A stretch of DNA of 55,689 nt from Smithellaceae bacterium (lineage in GTDB: Bacteria; Desulfobacterota; Syntrophia; Syntrophales; Smithellaceae): the NCBI GenBank assembly GCA_028693285.1, contig JAQUVQ010000012.1, positions 1-55,689 of the forward strand. Direction: 5' to 3'. The translations under genes and the position numbers were made by a program. Below, piece by piece: positions 38,312 to 48,023 of the stretch. The notes under the pieces are model-generated. The model searched no databases. It saw only the letters and a program-made list of their open reading frames with translations, and was not told the DNA's origin. Numbering within the stretch: the first letter of the stretch is position 1; each line of letters starts with the position of its first letter.

Positions 38312-39469
38312 ATGAATAAAATTATCAACCGCTACATATTCCGGGAGATTGCCCTTCCCTTCGTCATCATTCTCTTTGTTCTGACTTTTGTTTTGCTGAT
38401 GGGCAAAATTCTGCAGATCATGGACCTGATGATCAACAAGGGCATCCGCGTTCTGGACATTGCGCACCTGATCGCCCTGATCATGCCCAATTTCCTGCTG
38501 TTTACCATTCCCATCGCGCTTCTGGTTTCCATCCTCATCGCCATGGGCCGGCTGTCCGCGGACAACGAAATCACCGTCCTGAAGGCGTCAGGCGTCAGCC
38601 TGCTCCAGCTTTTTTATCCGGCGGCGGTCGCCTCCCTGCTGGCGTTTGCCTGCGCCATGGTCATCGGATATTTTCTGGTGCCCCAGAGCAATTTCGCCAC
38701 CAAGCGGCTCCTCTTTGAACTGGCCTCGCAAAACGCCGGCATCGGCATCAAGGAAAAAGTTTTCAACGCCGACTTCAAGGGACTGCTCTTGTATGCCGAC
38801 ACCATTCCGGCCGACGGGGCATCGATGGAAAACGTGATCATCTCGGACAGCCGCGTCCTGGGAGAACAAAACACGATCCTTGCCAAAAAGGCCTTTCTGG
38901 TGGCCGATCCAAAGCTGATGATCGTGAAGCTGCGCCTGGAGAACGGCTCGATTCACACCGTGGGCAAAGATTTGAAAAATTACCGGAAAGTGGATTTTAA
39001 AAGCTACGACATCAACCTCGACCTGTCCTCCACGATGTCGTCTTTCACCGACGAAGCCAAATCCAGCACGGAAATGACGCTGTCGGAGCTCCTGGAGCGA
39101 ATGAAAAAACCGGATCTGGCCCAAGCAGCCATGCGCGAACTGGCCATCGAAGTCCATAAAAAGTTTTCCATTCCCCTGTCCTGTATTTTCTTCGGGCTGC
39201 TGGCCATGCCGCTGGGCATCACGCACCACCGGTCCGTGAAATCCCGGGGATTCGCCGTCGGCCTCATCATCGTTGCCGTCTATTACCTGCTGCGAATCGG
39301 AGGAGAGGCGCTGGTGGAAAACGGCAGAATGGACCCGGCACTCGGCGTCTGGGCGCCGAATATGCTTTTTGCGCTTTTGGGGGTTTTTCTGTTTTACCTG
39401 GCCCACCGGGAGATTTCCGTTTCCCAGGCTTTGATCGCGCTCTTTCAAGGCGGAAAGCCGAGAGGATGA
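38312..39469 (+). CDS. lptF: LPS export permease LptF
   Basis: 385 residues. The YjgP/YjgQ fold: three membrane helices at the N-terminus (NRYIFREIALPFVIILFV...), a periplasmic jellyroll of about 160 residues, and three C-terminal helices. LptF with LptG and LptB pulls LPS from the inner membrane into the Lpt bridge. The LptF/LptG order is assigned from position and the N-terminal IINRYIFREI pattern. It is divergent from the lipid A modification operon and four bases before lptG. Confidence 0.9.
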   Translation: MNKIINRYIFREIALPFVIILFVLTFVLLMGKILQIMDLMINKGIRVLDIAHLIALIMPNFLLFTIPIALLVSILIAMGRLSADNEITVLKASGVSLLQLFYPAAVASLLAFACAMVIGYFLVPQSNFATKRLLFELASQNAGIGIKEKVFNADFKGLLLYADTIPADGASMENVIISDSRVLGEQNTILAKKAFLVADPKLMIVKLRLENGSIHTVGKDLKNYRKVDFKSYDINLDLSSTMSSFTDEAKSSTEMTLSELLERMKKPDLAQAAMRELAIEVHKKFSIPLSCIFFGLLAMPLGITHHRSVKSRGFAVGLIIVAVYYLLRIGGEALVENGRMDPALGVWAPNMLFALLGVFLFYLAHREISVSQALIALFQGGKPRG

Positions 39470-39473
39470 ACTC

Positions 39474-40553
39474 GTGAAACTGATTGATCAATATATTCTG
39501 AAAGAATTTCTGCGGTTTTTCCTGATCACGTTTGTATCCTTCATCGCGCTTTTCCTGATCATCGATTTTTTCGAGAAAAGCCGCATGTTCATGAGCAACC
39601 ACGCCACGGCAACCCAGATGGCCTCCTATTTTTTGTATTCGATTCCCTTCGTCATTTCCATGACCCTGCCCGTCGCGGTCCTGCTGGCGACACTGCTGAC
39701 CTACAGCTTTTTGTCCAAGTACAGCGAGATCACGGCCATGAAAGCAAACGGCATCAGCCTGTACCGCATTTCCTTTCCCGTGCTGGCCGTCGCGGCGGCC
39801 GTATCCGTCTTCCTGTTCTTCTTCACGGAGCTGGTCACGCCCGCCGGCGTCCAGAAAATGGAGCATATTATCAAAGTGGAAGTGCAGAAGCAGCAGGCCC
39901 TGGGATTTTTCAAGCAGGATGAAATCTGGTACCGCAGCCAAAATGCCATCTACAATTTTAAAATGTTTGACGTTGAGAAAAACATCCTGCAAGGCGTCAC
40001 CATCAACCGCCTGAACCCCGACTTTACAATGAAAACCCGCATCGACGCCGAACGGGCCCAATGGAAAAACCAATCATGGGTGTTTTACAATCTGCTCGTC
40101 ACAACCTTTCAGCCAAATGCCCCCCCGTCGCTGGAATGGTCGGAAGAAAAAGTCATCGCGCTGCCGGAAGGCCCCAACGACTTCAAGATTATTCAGAAAG
40201 ACGCGGAAAAAATGGGATATTTCGAACTGCGGCGCTACGTGAAAAAGATTCAGGCGGAAGGCTATGACGTCTCGCGATACGCGGTCGATCTGCAGGGCAA
40301 GATCGCCTTTCCGGTGGTGTGTTTGATTGTCGTTCTGATCGGCATGTCGTTTTCCATCCGCTCGGAGCGAAGCGGCGGAATCATGCAGAGCCTGGCGCTC
40401 GGATTATTCCTGGGCTTTTCCTACTGGATCGTTCACGCATTCAGCATGTCGCTGGGCAGATCCGGAACGCTGCCCGTTTTCCTGGCCGCCTGGACGGCCA
40501 ACCTTCTGTTCGGAGGCCTTGGGGCGTTTCTGTTCTACCGCGTCAGAACCTGA
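39474..40553 (+). CDS. lptG: LPS export permease LptG
   Basis: 359 residues beginning at a GTG (VKLIDQYILKEFLRFF), with AGAGGA 9 bases upstream. It has the same three plus three helix plan as LptF with a periplasmic jellyroll. The N-terminal LIDQYILKEFL pattern is that of LptG. It works with LptF as the transmembrane half of the LptB2FG exporter. It converges with ahcY; a hairpin lies between them. Confidence 0.9.
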   Translation: MKLIDQYILKEFLRFFLITFVSFIALFLIIDFFEKSRMFMSNHATATQMASYFLYSIPFVISMTLPVAVLLATLLTYSFLSKYSEITAMKANGISLYRISFPVLAVAAAVSVFLFFFTELVTPAGVQKMEHIIKVEVQKQQALGFFKQDEIWYRSQNAIYNFKMFDVEKNILQGVTINRLNPDFTMKTRIDAERAQWKNQSWVFYNLLVTTFQPNAPPSLEWSEEKVIALPEGPNDFKIIQKDAEKMGYFELRRYVKKIQAEGYDVSRYAVDLQGKIAFPVVCLIVVLIGMSFSIRSERSGGIMQSLALGLFLGFSYWIVHAFSMSLGRSGTLPVFLAAWTANLLFGGLGAFLFYRVRT

Positions 40554-40698
40554 TCGAAGCCCCTTCCCTATCGGCGGAACGCCTGAGAAATAAACGGCGA
40601 GGCCCGCACAATCTACTTTCCCGTCATTACTACGAAAATAGAATCATGGTAAAGCTTTCAAGCGCACCTAAAGGTACGCACTACATAAAAAATGTAGG

Positions 40699-40716
40699 GC
40701 GGGTCTTTAGACCCGC
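40699..40716. terminator. Hairpin between convergent lptG and ahcY
   Basis: GCGGGTCT TT AGACCCGC, an eight-pair perfect inverted repeat (in practice a four-base loop), flanked by A-rich and T-poor sequence. It may end both convergent transcripts. The GTAGGGCGGGTC context resembles dispersed repeats seen in other genomes, so it may be a copied repeat rather than a local terminator. Confidence 0.5.
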
Positions 40717-40731
40717 TTCCGTCCTAAAAAA

Positions 40732-42189
<1,458 letters not shown>

Positions 42190-42260
42190 TCAATTGCGGA
42201 CTCTGTTAACATACTCATCCGGCCAGTTCAATATCTTTATTCTCCCCACGATCGGGAATT

Positions 42261-42512
42261 TTAGTCGCTCTCAGCCTCAAGCTTTTTCAAAACAGGATCA
42301 TCCGCCGGGAATATATTGGTGGTCTCGGTTTCGTCATCAAAAATAAGAACGGCTGATCCATTTTTGAGCTTGTTTTTTACCTGTTGGAAACTTGTTTCAA
42401 GGGAAGCCTCGATGGCGCCATAATCCGTCCCGTTTCTGGAAACAAATTCTTCGATAACCCCTTTTAAGGCTTTAGCACTGAGTTTATTGACGGGAATAAT
42501 ATGAATCGCCAT
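42261..42512 (-). CDS. YheU-like UPF0270 family small protein
   Basis: 83 residues from MAIHIIPVNKLSAKALKGVI. The frame also runs upstream into the next gene, but the family N-terminus begins here. Similarity to E. coli YheU: the IP..LS...L..VIEEFV.R.GTDYG core, then KNGSAVLIFDDETETTNI. Function unknown in any organism. It has a C-terminal extension of about 15 residues compared with YheU. It lies 13 bases after the phosphatase-ADP-ribosylglycohydrolase gene, so they are probably co-transcribed. Confidence 0.8.
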   Translation of the reverse strand: MAIHIIPVNKLSAKALKGVIEEFVSRNGTDYGAIEASLETSFQQVKNKLKNGSAVLIFDDETETTNIFPADDPVLKKLEAESD

Positions 42513-42525
42513 TGAAACCTGCTTT

Positions 42526-44184
42526 TTAATATCCGGGATACTTCTTCTGCCAGTGATCTCCATCATCATAAAGTACAAACAGATCACCGGCGATTTCTTC
42601 AATAACTGCATTTAGTTCCAATTCTTCAAGCCAGGGCGCGGGAATTGCCGCCCTCCCCTGCATGGCCCCCAGTATATTGCCGGTGATCGAACCGGTGCTG
42701 TCCGAATCGCCGGTATGATTGACCGCCAGGCGAACCCCTTTGGCAAAATCACCTTCCGCGGCCAGGGCACAGTAAAGAGAAATCGCCAGCGCTTCTTCGC
42801 CAACCCAGCCGCCACCCATTTTTTCGATGGTTTCCGGAGCGGGCTTTGCCGTTTTCTTTTTCCAAAGTGCCATTGCCAGCGTGACGGCATCCAGTGTTTC
42901 TTCATGCCCCTTGGCTTTCTTTAAGACCGTCACCGATTCTTTGATGGATTCCTCAATCGTAAGTCCTGAAATAATGCCGCAGATGATCGTCGCCAGACAT
43001 CCCGCAGGCAGATAACCCGACGGGTGGCCATGCGTAATCGCGGCAATCCGGCAGCCCAGATCGAATATTTCTTTCCATACTTCGCCGTGATTCCCCTCGG
43101 ATTGCATAGCTTTAGCCGCAAACAGACCGACCGGCGCGGCGCGCATCACACCGCCGCATCCCTTGCTGTTATTGATCGGTTTTTCCGGTGTCCCCATCTT
43201 CGCGCTTTGCAGAGCGGAAAGGCAGGTGTTGCCCGGCGCCCGGCGATGGTGCAGATCGGCAACCGTCAGCAGCCATCCATTCTGAGCGAGATCGAAATCC
43301 TCGTGGGCTGATCTTACGCCCTGTGTTGAAAGCCAGCGCAGATAAGAGCGATGAACCATCTCAGGATATTCCGCCGGAACGATTCCCTGCTTTTTACGAC
43401 ACCAGGCCCGCAAAAGCCCTTCCGCCGTGAAAAGCGTCATCTGCGTGTCATCGGTGATCGCGCCTTTCCTGCCATAGCAGGGCGCGTAATTCTCAATGCC
43501 GTTTTCGCCGTATTGCCTGCGGATGGCGCCGATGGAATCAAACTCGACCGCCGCACCCAGCGCATCGCCGACTGCGCCGCCCAGAAGACAGCCCGAAAAA
43601 TGCTCAACGCTCAACCGCTCGTTCACCGGCCTGCAGGAGTAAACATATTTTTCCTGATCCCGTGTTTCGATTGTGTCAGGACGGGCATCGCGTACCGCCT
43701 GAATTGCCTTTTCATGCGGCATGCCCAGTTCCACCAGCAATTGAGCCGCCACCGTACCGGTTCGTCCCAGACCGCCCCGGCAGTGGATCAGAATCTTTCC
43801 GCCGTCCAGCAGAATTTGTCGCAGTTTCGGCCCGGCGCTTTTCCACAGATCAAAAAATCGTTGGTCGGGGGGATGAACATCAGTGATCGGAAGATGGTAG
43901 AATTCCATCGGAAAAGAATTCACCTTTTCCACATAATCCGGAACGCGCAAAAGTTCATATTCATGCTCTTCCATCAGGTTCACCAGAGCCCGCGCGCCCC
44001 AGGCCTGAATTGCTTTCAAATCCATATCCAGATCACGATTCCATGGGCCGGACTGGGCACTGTTGATTTTCTTGCCGGGACACAACGTCATGCCGATGAT
44101 GCCGGCGCCGTTGGGCACCTTCACTTCATCAATCCGAAGAGGATGGGAAATGCTTGTTTTGACTATTACTTTTTCCTCTTCCAT
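42526..44184 (-). CDS. Fusion of a dual-specificity-type phosphatase and an ADP-ribosylglycohydrolase
   Basis: 552 residues. Residues 20-185 form a cysteine phosphatase of the CDKN3/PTP-like group: the P-loop [10 protein letters not shown] has Cys135 and Arg141, and Asp102 (ITDVHPPD) fits the general acid. Residues about 192-552 are an ADP-ribosylglycohydrolase (DraG/ARH class) with [14 protein letters not shown], the metal motif TDDTQM at 244-249, and GDSDSTGSI near residue 505. Both catalytic sets look intact. ARH enzymes remove ADP-ribose from proteins or small molecules; the phosphatase may act on a phosphorylated sugar or nucleotide product. The substrate is unknown. Confidence 0.88.
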   Translation of the reverse strand: MEEEKVIVKTSISHPLRIDEVKVPNGAGIIGMTLCPGKKINSAQSGPWNRDLDMDLKAIQAWGARALVNLMEEHEYELLRVPDYVEKVNSFPMEFYHLPITDVHPPDQRFFDLWKSAGPKLRQILLDGGKILIHCRGGLGRTGTVAAQLLVELGMPHEKAIQAVRDARPDTIETRDQEKYVYSCRPVNERLSVEHFSGCLLGGAVGDALGAAVEFDSIGAIRRQYGENGIENYAPCYGRKGAITDDTQMTLFTAEGLLRAWCRKKQGIVPAEYPEMVHRSYLRWLSTQGVRSAHEDFDLAQNGWLLTVADLHHRRAPGNTCLSALQSAKMGTPEKPINNSKGCGGVMRAAPVGLFAAKAMQSEGNHGEVWKEIFDLGCRIAAITHGHPSGYLPAGCLATIICGIISGLTIEESIKESVTVLKKAKGHEETLDAVTLAMALWKKKTAKPAPETIEKMGGGWVGEEALAISLYCALAAEGDFAKGVRLAVNHTGDSDSTGSITGNILGAMQGRAAIPAPWLEELELNAVIEEIAGDLFVLYDDGDHWQKKYPGY

Positions 44185-44249
44185 TAGATGTTCCGCATAT
44201 CAATATTCATGGGCAAGGTAAACGGTACACTTTTCTTTCTACGGGGAGA

Positions 44250-44277
44250 ATTTGAGAAAATCAATAGAACCGGTCAA
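44250..44277 (-). promoter_or_regulatory. Candidate promoter for the phosphatase-ADP-ribosylglycohydrolase gene
   Basis: Minus strand: TTGACC (44277-44272), 16 bases, TCAAAT (44255-44250), about 65 bases before the ATG. Confidence 0.4.
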
Positions 44278-44301
44278 ATAATTTAATTTCTAATGATTCC
44301 C

Positions 44302-47300
44302 TTACCCCACGGCAAGTTTTGCAGCATCATTCCATAGGAATGATGGTAATGGCACTTCAAGTCTCCACGTTATATTCATTGGCTTACTGCCATTATGTGC
44401 CGCGATGCTGACTGGCCCGAGGTTGACAAATCCCATTGTTCTGCCATATTCATCTTCATTACGTTCCCGTACAAGGAGAATAATTCTTTTTCCCCTTTGC
44501 ATGTGTTCAATATATGATCTGCCTTTTCCCTTGTCGGGGCTGGCTGTGTTTTGTGATTGCCAATGAAAGAGATATTCGCTAATGGCGTAATCGTGATACA
44601 GAGTGGTTGGGGAAAATTTCTTTTCAGTCTTTTGAAGTGTGACGAAGAGAAGTTCTAAGTTCAGCGATTTTATCTCGACAACCCCTTCTCGACTTTTTGA
44701 CTTCTTTTCAAAACTGTTTTTTCCAAAAACCGCCAGAATTTGATCCCTACTATAACGTGCATGGAGCGATAGTGCGGATAGTGGATCAATATTCATAGGC
44801 ATTTCCGCGACGTCTAGTGAATCCAAAACAAGTTCGAGAACCTCATCAAGCTCTGCAACAAGCGTTGCATCCCTCCCAAGAGCAGCGATACTCTCCTCTA
44901 GAGTTGAAAAATTGAAATTTCTTGCCGGCGTCTGCCAGAAATCATAGTATGCCATCATTGCCATCTGATTTTCTATGGGGTCTGATTCATCCCATGTAAA
45001 ACCATTGCGAAGCAGTTTGGTGAGAAATAAAAGATATGAGCGGGAAGTGCATTGCAGTATACGATTGGCTATCGCTCTGTAGATTGCCTGTTCAATCGTT
45101 TGATCAATCTGACGAGTTGACAAACCGGCTTTGATGCAAAGGCGATTCCATCCGCCCCCTCCATCGATCTTGCTCTTATAAATATCTTCCAGAGTCACAG
45201 CTGTATTAAAACGAAGGAAATTTTTAAGCGTAAGCGGAAGATTTGTCTGTTCTGGATAAGAACGAAGCCAACCTATGAGACGCCGTTGCGTTGCAATAGC
45301 ATTTTTTATATTGCGAAGAATAATTTCTTTTGCCTGCTTCTGCAGGATAATGGAGCATCCGAGCGGAAGATGGGGAAAGTTCTGCTCAACTTCTTCGACC
45401 GTTGAAATGTGACTTTTGCCAACCAATGCCCTAAATTTGGATCCAAAATCATATTCAGCACGGGCATTTCCAACAAAATCAAGAACCGTCAAGCACTCTT
45501 TACCTTCTGTTAAACGAAGACCGCGCCCAAGCTGTTGAAGAAATATGGTAAGACTTTCCGTAGGCCGCAAAAAAAGAATTGTGTCAATCTCTGGAATATC
45601 GACACCTTCATTGAATATATCCACAACACAGAGGATATTTATTTCACCGCGGGTTAGCTGTTCTCTGAGAGTTGCGCGTTCATGGCTGTTTTGACTGGTA
45701 AGCACCGCTGCTTTAATATTAAGAAGCAGAAACTTCTCAGCCATAAACTGCGCATGATCCTGAGATACGCAGAAAGCCAAACATTTAATGGCATTTAAGT
45801 CACCAATGATATCCACCATGTTTTGGTATATATGACGTACACGAAGATCATCAGCACTATAGAGCCTTGTCAATTCCGATGGCAAATATCGTCCATTTAC
45901 CCACTGAGCGCGAGAAAGATCTACCGTGTCGTCAACACCAAAATATTGGAACGGACAAAGATAACGTCGATTTATCGCGTCCGGCAGCCGTAGCTCTGCA
46001 GCAATAATGTCGCAGAAATCTTCAAGAATGTTGCCGCCATCCATGCGCTCAGGCGTTGCTGTCAATCCAAGGAGAATTTTCGGCGAAAAACGATTGATGA
46101 TCGACCGATAACTCTCAGCCACTATGTGATGCACTTCATCAATAATGATGAAGTCATAGAAATCAGGAGCAAGTGGCAGTGTATTTATTCTGTTGTTCAG
46201 TGTCTGCACAGAGGCGAATAACTGATTATAGTGTTCCGGCTCTGAATTCCCTACCCAAAGTTCACCGAAGGATGTTTTTTTCAATATACCGCGAAAAGCC
46301 TGACGCGCCTGTCTGAGAATTTCGTCGCGATGCGCAACAAAAAGAAACTTTGCATAAGGATTCTTATCCAGAAATCGGCTGAAATCGAACGCAGAAATAA
46401 TCGTCTTGCCTGTCCCTGTTGCAGCCACGATAAGATTTCGCCATCGATGATGAACCTCACGCTCTATGGTTAGACGTTCAAGAATTTCCTTTTGATGGAT
46501 GTGTGGTTTGATATCAAAGAAAAAAGCGGGTTCGCCTTCGCGATCGTAACCGAGTGCACTTTTCAATGATTTTTTGAGTCGTTCATGAGACTCTTCATCA
46601 CCTGCACAGTAAAATTCAAAATCAGGTGAAGCCCAATAAGTTTCGAAAGTAGATTTAAATTTATTGATAATGTTTGGAATTTCTTGAGTCGTGACTTTAA
46701 GATTCCACTCTAATCCGTTGGTCAGGGCTGAACGGGAAATATTTGACGACCCGATGTAGCCGGTATCATACCCCGTGTTACGCAAAAAAATATAGGCCTT
46801 TGCATGAAGTCGCTCCTGAGATGTGTTGTAACTCAGCTTAATTTCTGTATTGGGAAGCGCCGCTAGAAATTCGACCGCTGATTGATCTGTCGCTCCCATA
46901 TAGGATGTTGTAATAACACGCAGTTTGCGACCACTCCCTGTAAAGTCTTTGAGCTCTTCGGCAAAAACACGAATACCCGTCCATTTGATAAATGAAACCA
47001 GCCACCATATTTCATCACAGGAGAGTATTTCTCGTTTAAGTTCCGATTCCAGTGAAAGTCCCACATTGCTGCCGGTAAATAATTCGCTCTGTGACAAGCC
47101 GGTTAGTGGCGTTATTTTTGCAACGTGGGCTTGAAGATCGGCAGCGATCGGATTGTTCTTTGCAAATAGGGCTGTGAGAATTTGTCCCTGTGACTCAATG
47201 AGATTTTCAGAAAGCTCTACATCCTTTACATAATCAGCAAGCCATCTTATCAGGGCGTTTGATATTTCGATCTGCCTTGCAATGCGATCATCTTCATTGG

Positions 47301-47472
47301 GAAGAGCATCCAATGCAGATTCGAGGATAAATCCGAGGAACCGTGATAAATAAAGAGCCGCCTCACTTGCGTCAAGCGGCTGCCTTTGAATATAAAATTC
47401 TGATTGAAGTTTTTCCAGCCTGCGCTGAAGAACTTTAGTAATTAAGGTTTCGTAGATGCCTGAGGCTGTCAT
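44302..47472 (-). CDS. PLD-nuclease/superfamily 2 helicase with C-terminal DUF3427-like domain
   Basis: 1056 residues. The N-terminal part has a phospholipase-D-type nuclease motif, HAKAYIFL at 223-230 with GSSN at 241-244. The helicase follows: Walker A ATGTGKT near 351-357, DEVH at 445-448, GLTATPERMD, and QLGRGLRL. The C-terminal about 170 residues resemble DUF3427. Such single-protein PLD-helicases occur in defence islands and are thought to process foreign DNA. The gene is visibly AT-richer than its surroundings (a sampled 60-base line at 45001 has 25 G or C), which suggests recent transfer. Its start overlaps the stop of a small upstream frame. Confidence 0.85.
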   Translation of the reverse strand: MTASGIYETLITKVLQRRLEKLQSEFYIQRQPLDASEAALYLSRFLGFILESALDALPNEDDRIARQIEISNALIRWLADYVKDVELSENLIESQGQILTALFAKNNPIAADLQAHVAKITPLTGLSQSELFTGSNVGLSLESELKREILSCDEIWWLVSFIKWTGIRVFAEELKDFTGSGRKLRVITTSYMGATDQSAVEFLAALPNTEIKLSYNTSQERLHAKAYIFLRNTGYDTGYIGSSNISRSALTNGLEWNLKVTTQEIPNIINKFKSTFETYWASPDFEFYCAGDEESHERLKKSLKSALGYDREGEPAFFFDIKPHIHQKEILERLTIEREVHHRWRNLIVAATGTGKTIISAFDFSRFLDKNPYAKFLFVAHRDEILRQARQAFRGILKKTSFGELWVGNSEPEHYNQLFASVQTLNNRINTLPLAPDFYDFIIIDEVHHIVAESYRSIINRFSPKILLGLTATPERMDGGNILEDFCDIIAAELRLPDAINRRYLCPFQYFGVDDTVDLSRAQWVNGRYLPSELTRLYSADDLRVRHIYQNMVDIIGDLNAIKCLAFCVSQDHAQFMAEKFLLLNIKAAVLTSQNSHERATLREQLTRGEINILCVVDIFNEGVDIPEIDTILFLRPTESLTIFLQQLGRGLRLTEGKECLTVLDFVGNARAEYDFGSKFRALVGKSHISTVEEVEQNFPHLPLGCSIILQKQAKEIILRNIKNAIATQRRLIGWLRSYPEQTNLPLTLKNFLRFNTAVTLEDIYKSKIDGGGGWNRLCIKAGLSTRQIDQTIEQAIYRAIANRILQCTSRSYLLFLTKLLRNGFTWDESDPIENQMAMMAYYDFWQTPARNFNFSTLEESIAALGRDATLVAELDEVLELVLDSLDVAEMPMNIDPLSALSLHARYSRDQILAVFGKNSFEKKSKSREGVVEIKSLNLELLFVTLQKTEKKFSPTTLYHDYAISEYLFHWQSQNTASPDKGKGRSYIEHMQRGKRIILLVRERNEDEYGRTMGFVNLGPVSIAAHNGSKPMNITWRLEVPLPSFLWNDAAKLAVG

Positions 47473-47600
47473 GATGTTATATTAGGCTCCAAACAATGAA
47501 TCATTTGTTCATTCATAATGTAGAAGTGAGCCTTCCAGGGGACATCCTTCAAAATATCAATCCACCTTTTATAGTGAGAGACAGTACCCAAATCCCACAT
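47469..47600 (-). CDS. Possible small protein coupled to the helicase gene
   Basis: 43 codons from ATG at 47600 (MWDLGTVSHYKRWIDIL...), ending in TGA that overlaps the helicase ATG as ATGA. The composition (Trp, Tyr, charged residues, no stop) looks protein-like, but the ribosome site is weak. It could be a leader peptide, or the decayed C-terminus of an earlier gene. A second open stretch just upstream in another frame, ending in TGA near 47615, supports the idea of remnants. Confidence 0.35.
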   Translation of the reverse strand: MWDLGTVSHYKRWIDILKDVPWKAHFYIMNEQMIHCLEPNITS

Positions 47601-47707
47601 CCCCGCATCACTTCTCTTCAGTTATCAAATTTATGATCACTTTTATCATAATATCTTTTTCCGCAGGCTTGCTGTCGGCGATCACCTGTGAATGTGCATG
47701 AATCAAA
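47473..47707 (-). other. Gap upstream of the helicase gene with gene remnants
   Basis: 235 bases, AT-rich. Apart from the small frame at 47469-47600, the minus strand has a 38-codon open stretch (roughly 47616-47730) reading HDLIHAHSQVIADSKPAE... with no convincing start. I see no clear promoter. It reads like leftovers of one or two small genes. Confidence 0.35.
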
Positions 47708-47971
47708 TCATGCGTGAGAGAAACCTAACTTCACAACCTCCCAGTGCCCACCTTTGGCCGGGCCGACGCGTTTTATCCGACCTGCCTCACGAAGCTTTCT
47801 TATCGCCCGTTCCACCGCGCTTGCTGATTTGCCTGCTTGTTCGGCCAATTCCGGTATAGTCAAGCGGGGATGACTCTGGAGACGCTCAACAATTTCCCCC
47901 GGCGTTTTCCCCGGCGTTTTCTCGGCAGTGCCCACATGGATATGGGATTCTTCACCCGCATGGGCATTAAA
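47708..47971 (-). pseudogene. Remnant of an AlbA_2-family protein: C-terminal winged helix only
   Basis: The minus-strand frame is open from 47971 to the stop at 47708 (87 codons), with no ATG in the first part; a GTG at 47935 is possible. The sequence EKTPGKTPGEIVERLQSHPR followed by LTIPELAEQAGKSASAVERAI and GPAKGGHWEVV is the typical C-terminal winged helix of AlbA_2/COG2865 regulators. Just upstream are two stops and the GGGGTCAGGTC motif. The rest of the gene appears to have been lost or replaced. Expression as a small stand-alone regulator from the GTG cannot be excluded. Confidence 0.6.
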
Positions 47972-47978
47972 TCATTAA

Positions 47979-47996
47979 ATGGGGTCAGGTCATGAA
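47979..47996 (+). repeat. GGGGTCAGGTC-type motif (mobile-element-associated repeat)
   Basis: ATGGGGTCAGGTCATGAA, preceded by ATTAAATCATTAA. Related motifs lie at 49783 and 54041. Motifs of this look are common near REP-associated tyrosine transposases in deltaproteobacteria, from memory. No transposase is present here. Confidence 0.4.
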
Positions 47997-48023
47997 ACAT
48001 AAGTTTTCTGATCCCTTGCGTTA

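Noticed and set aside
44302..47472. Identification as Mokosh or DISARM
   Set aside because: The helicase is superfamily 2 with a DUF3427-like end, and the companion genes of those systems are absent.
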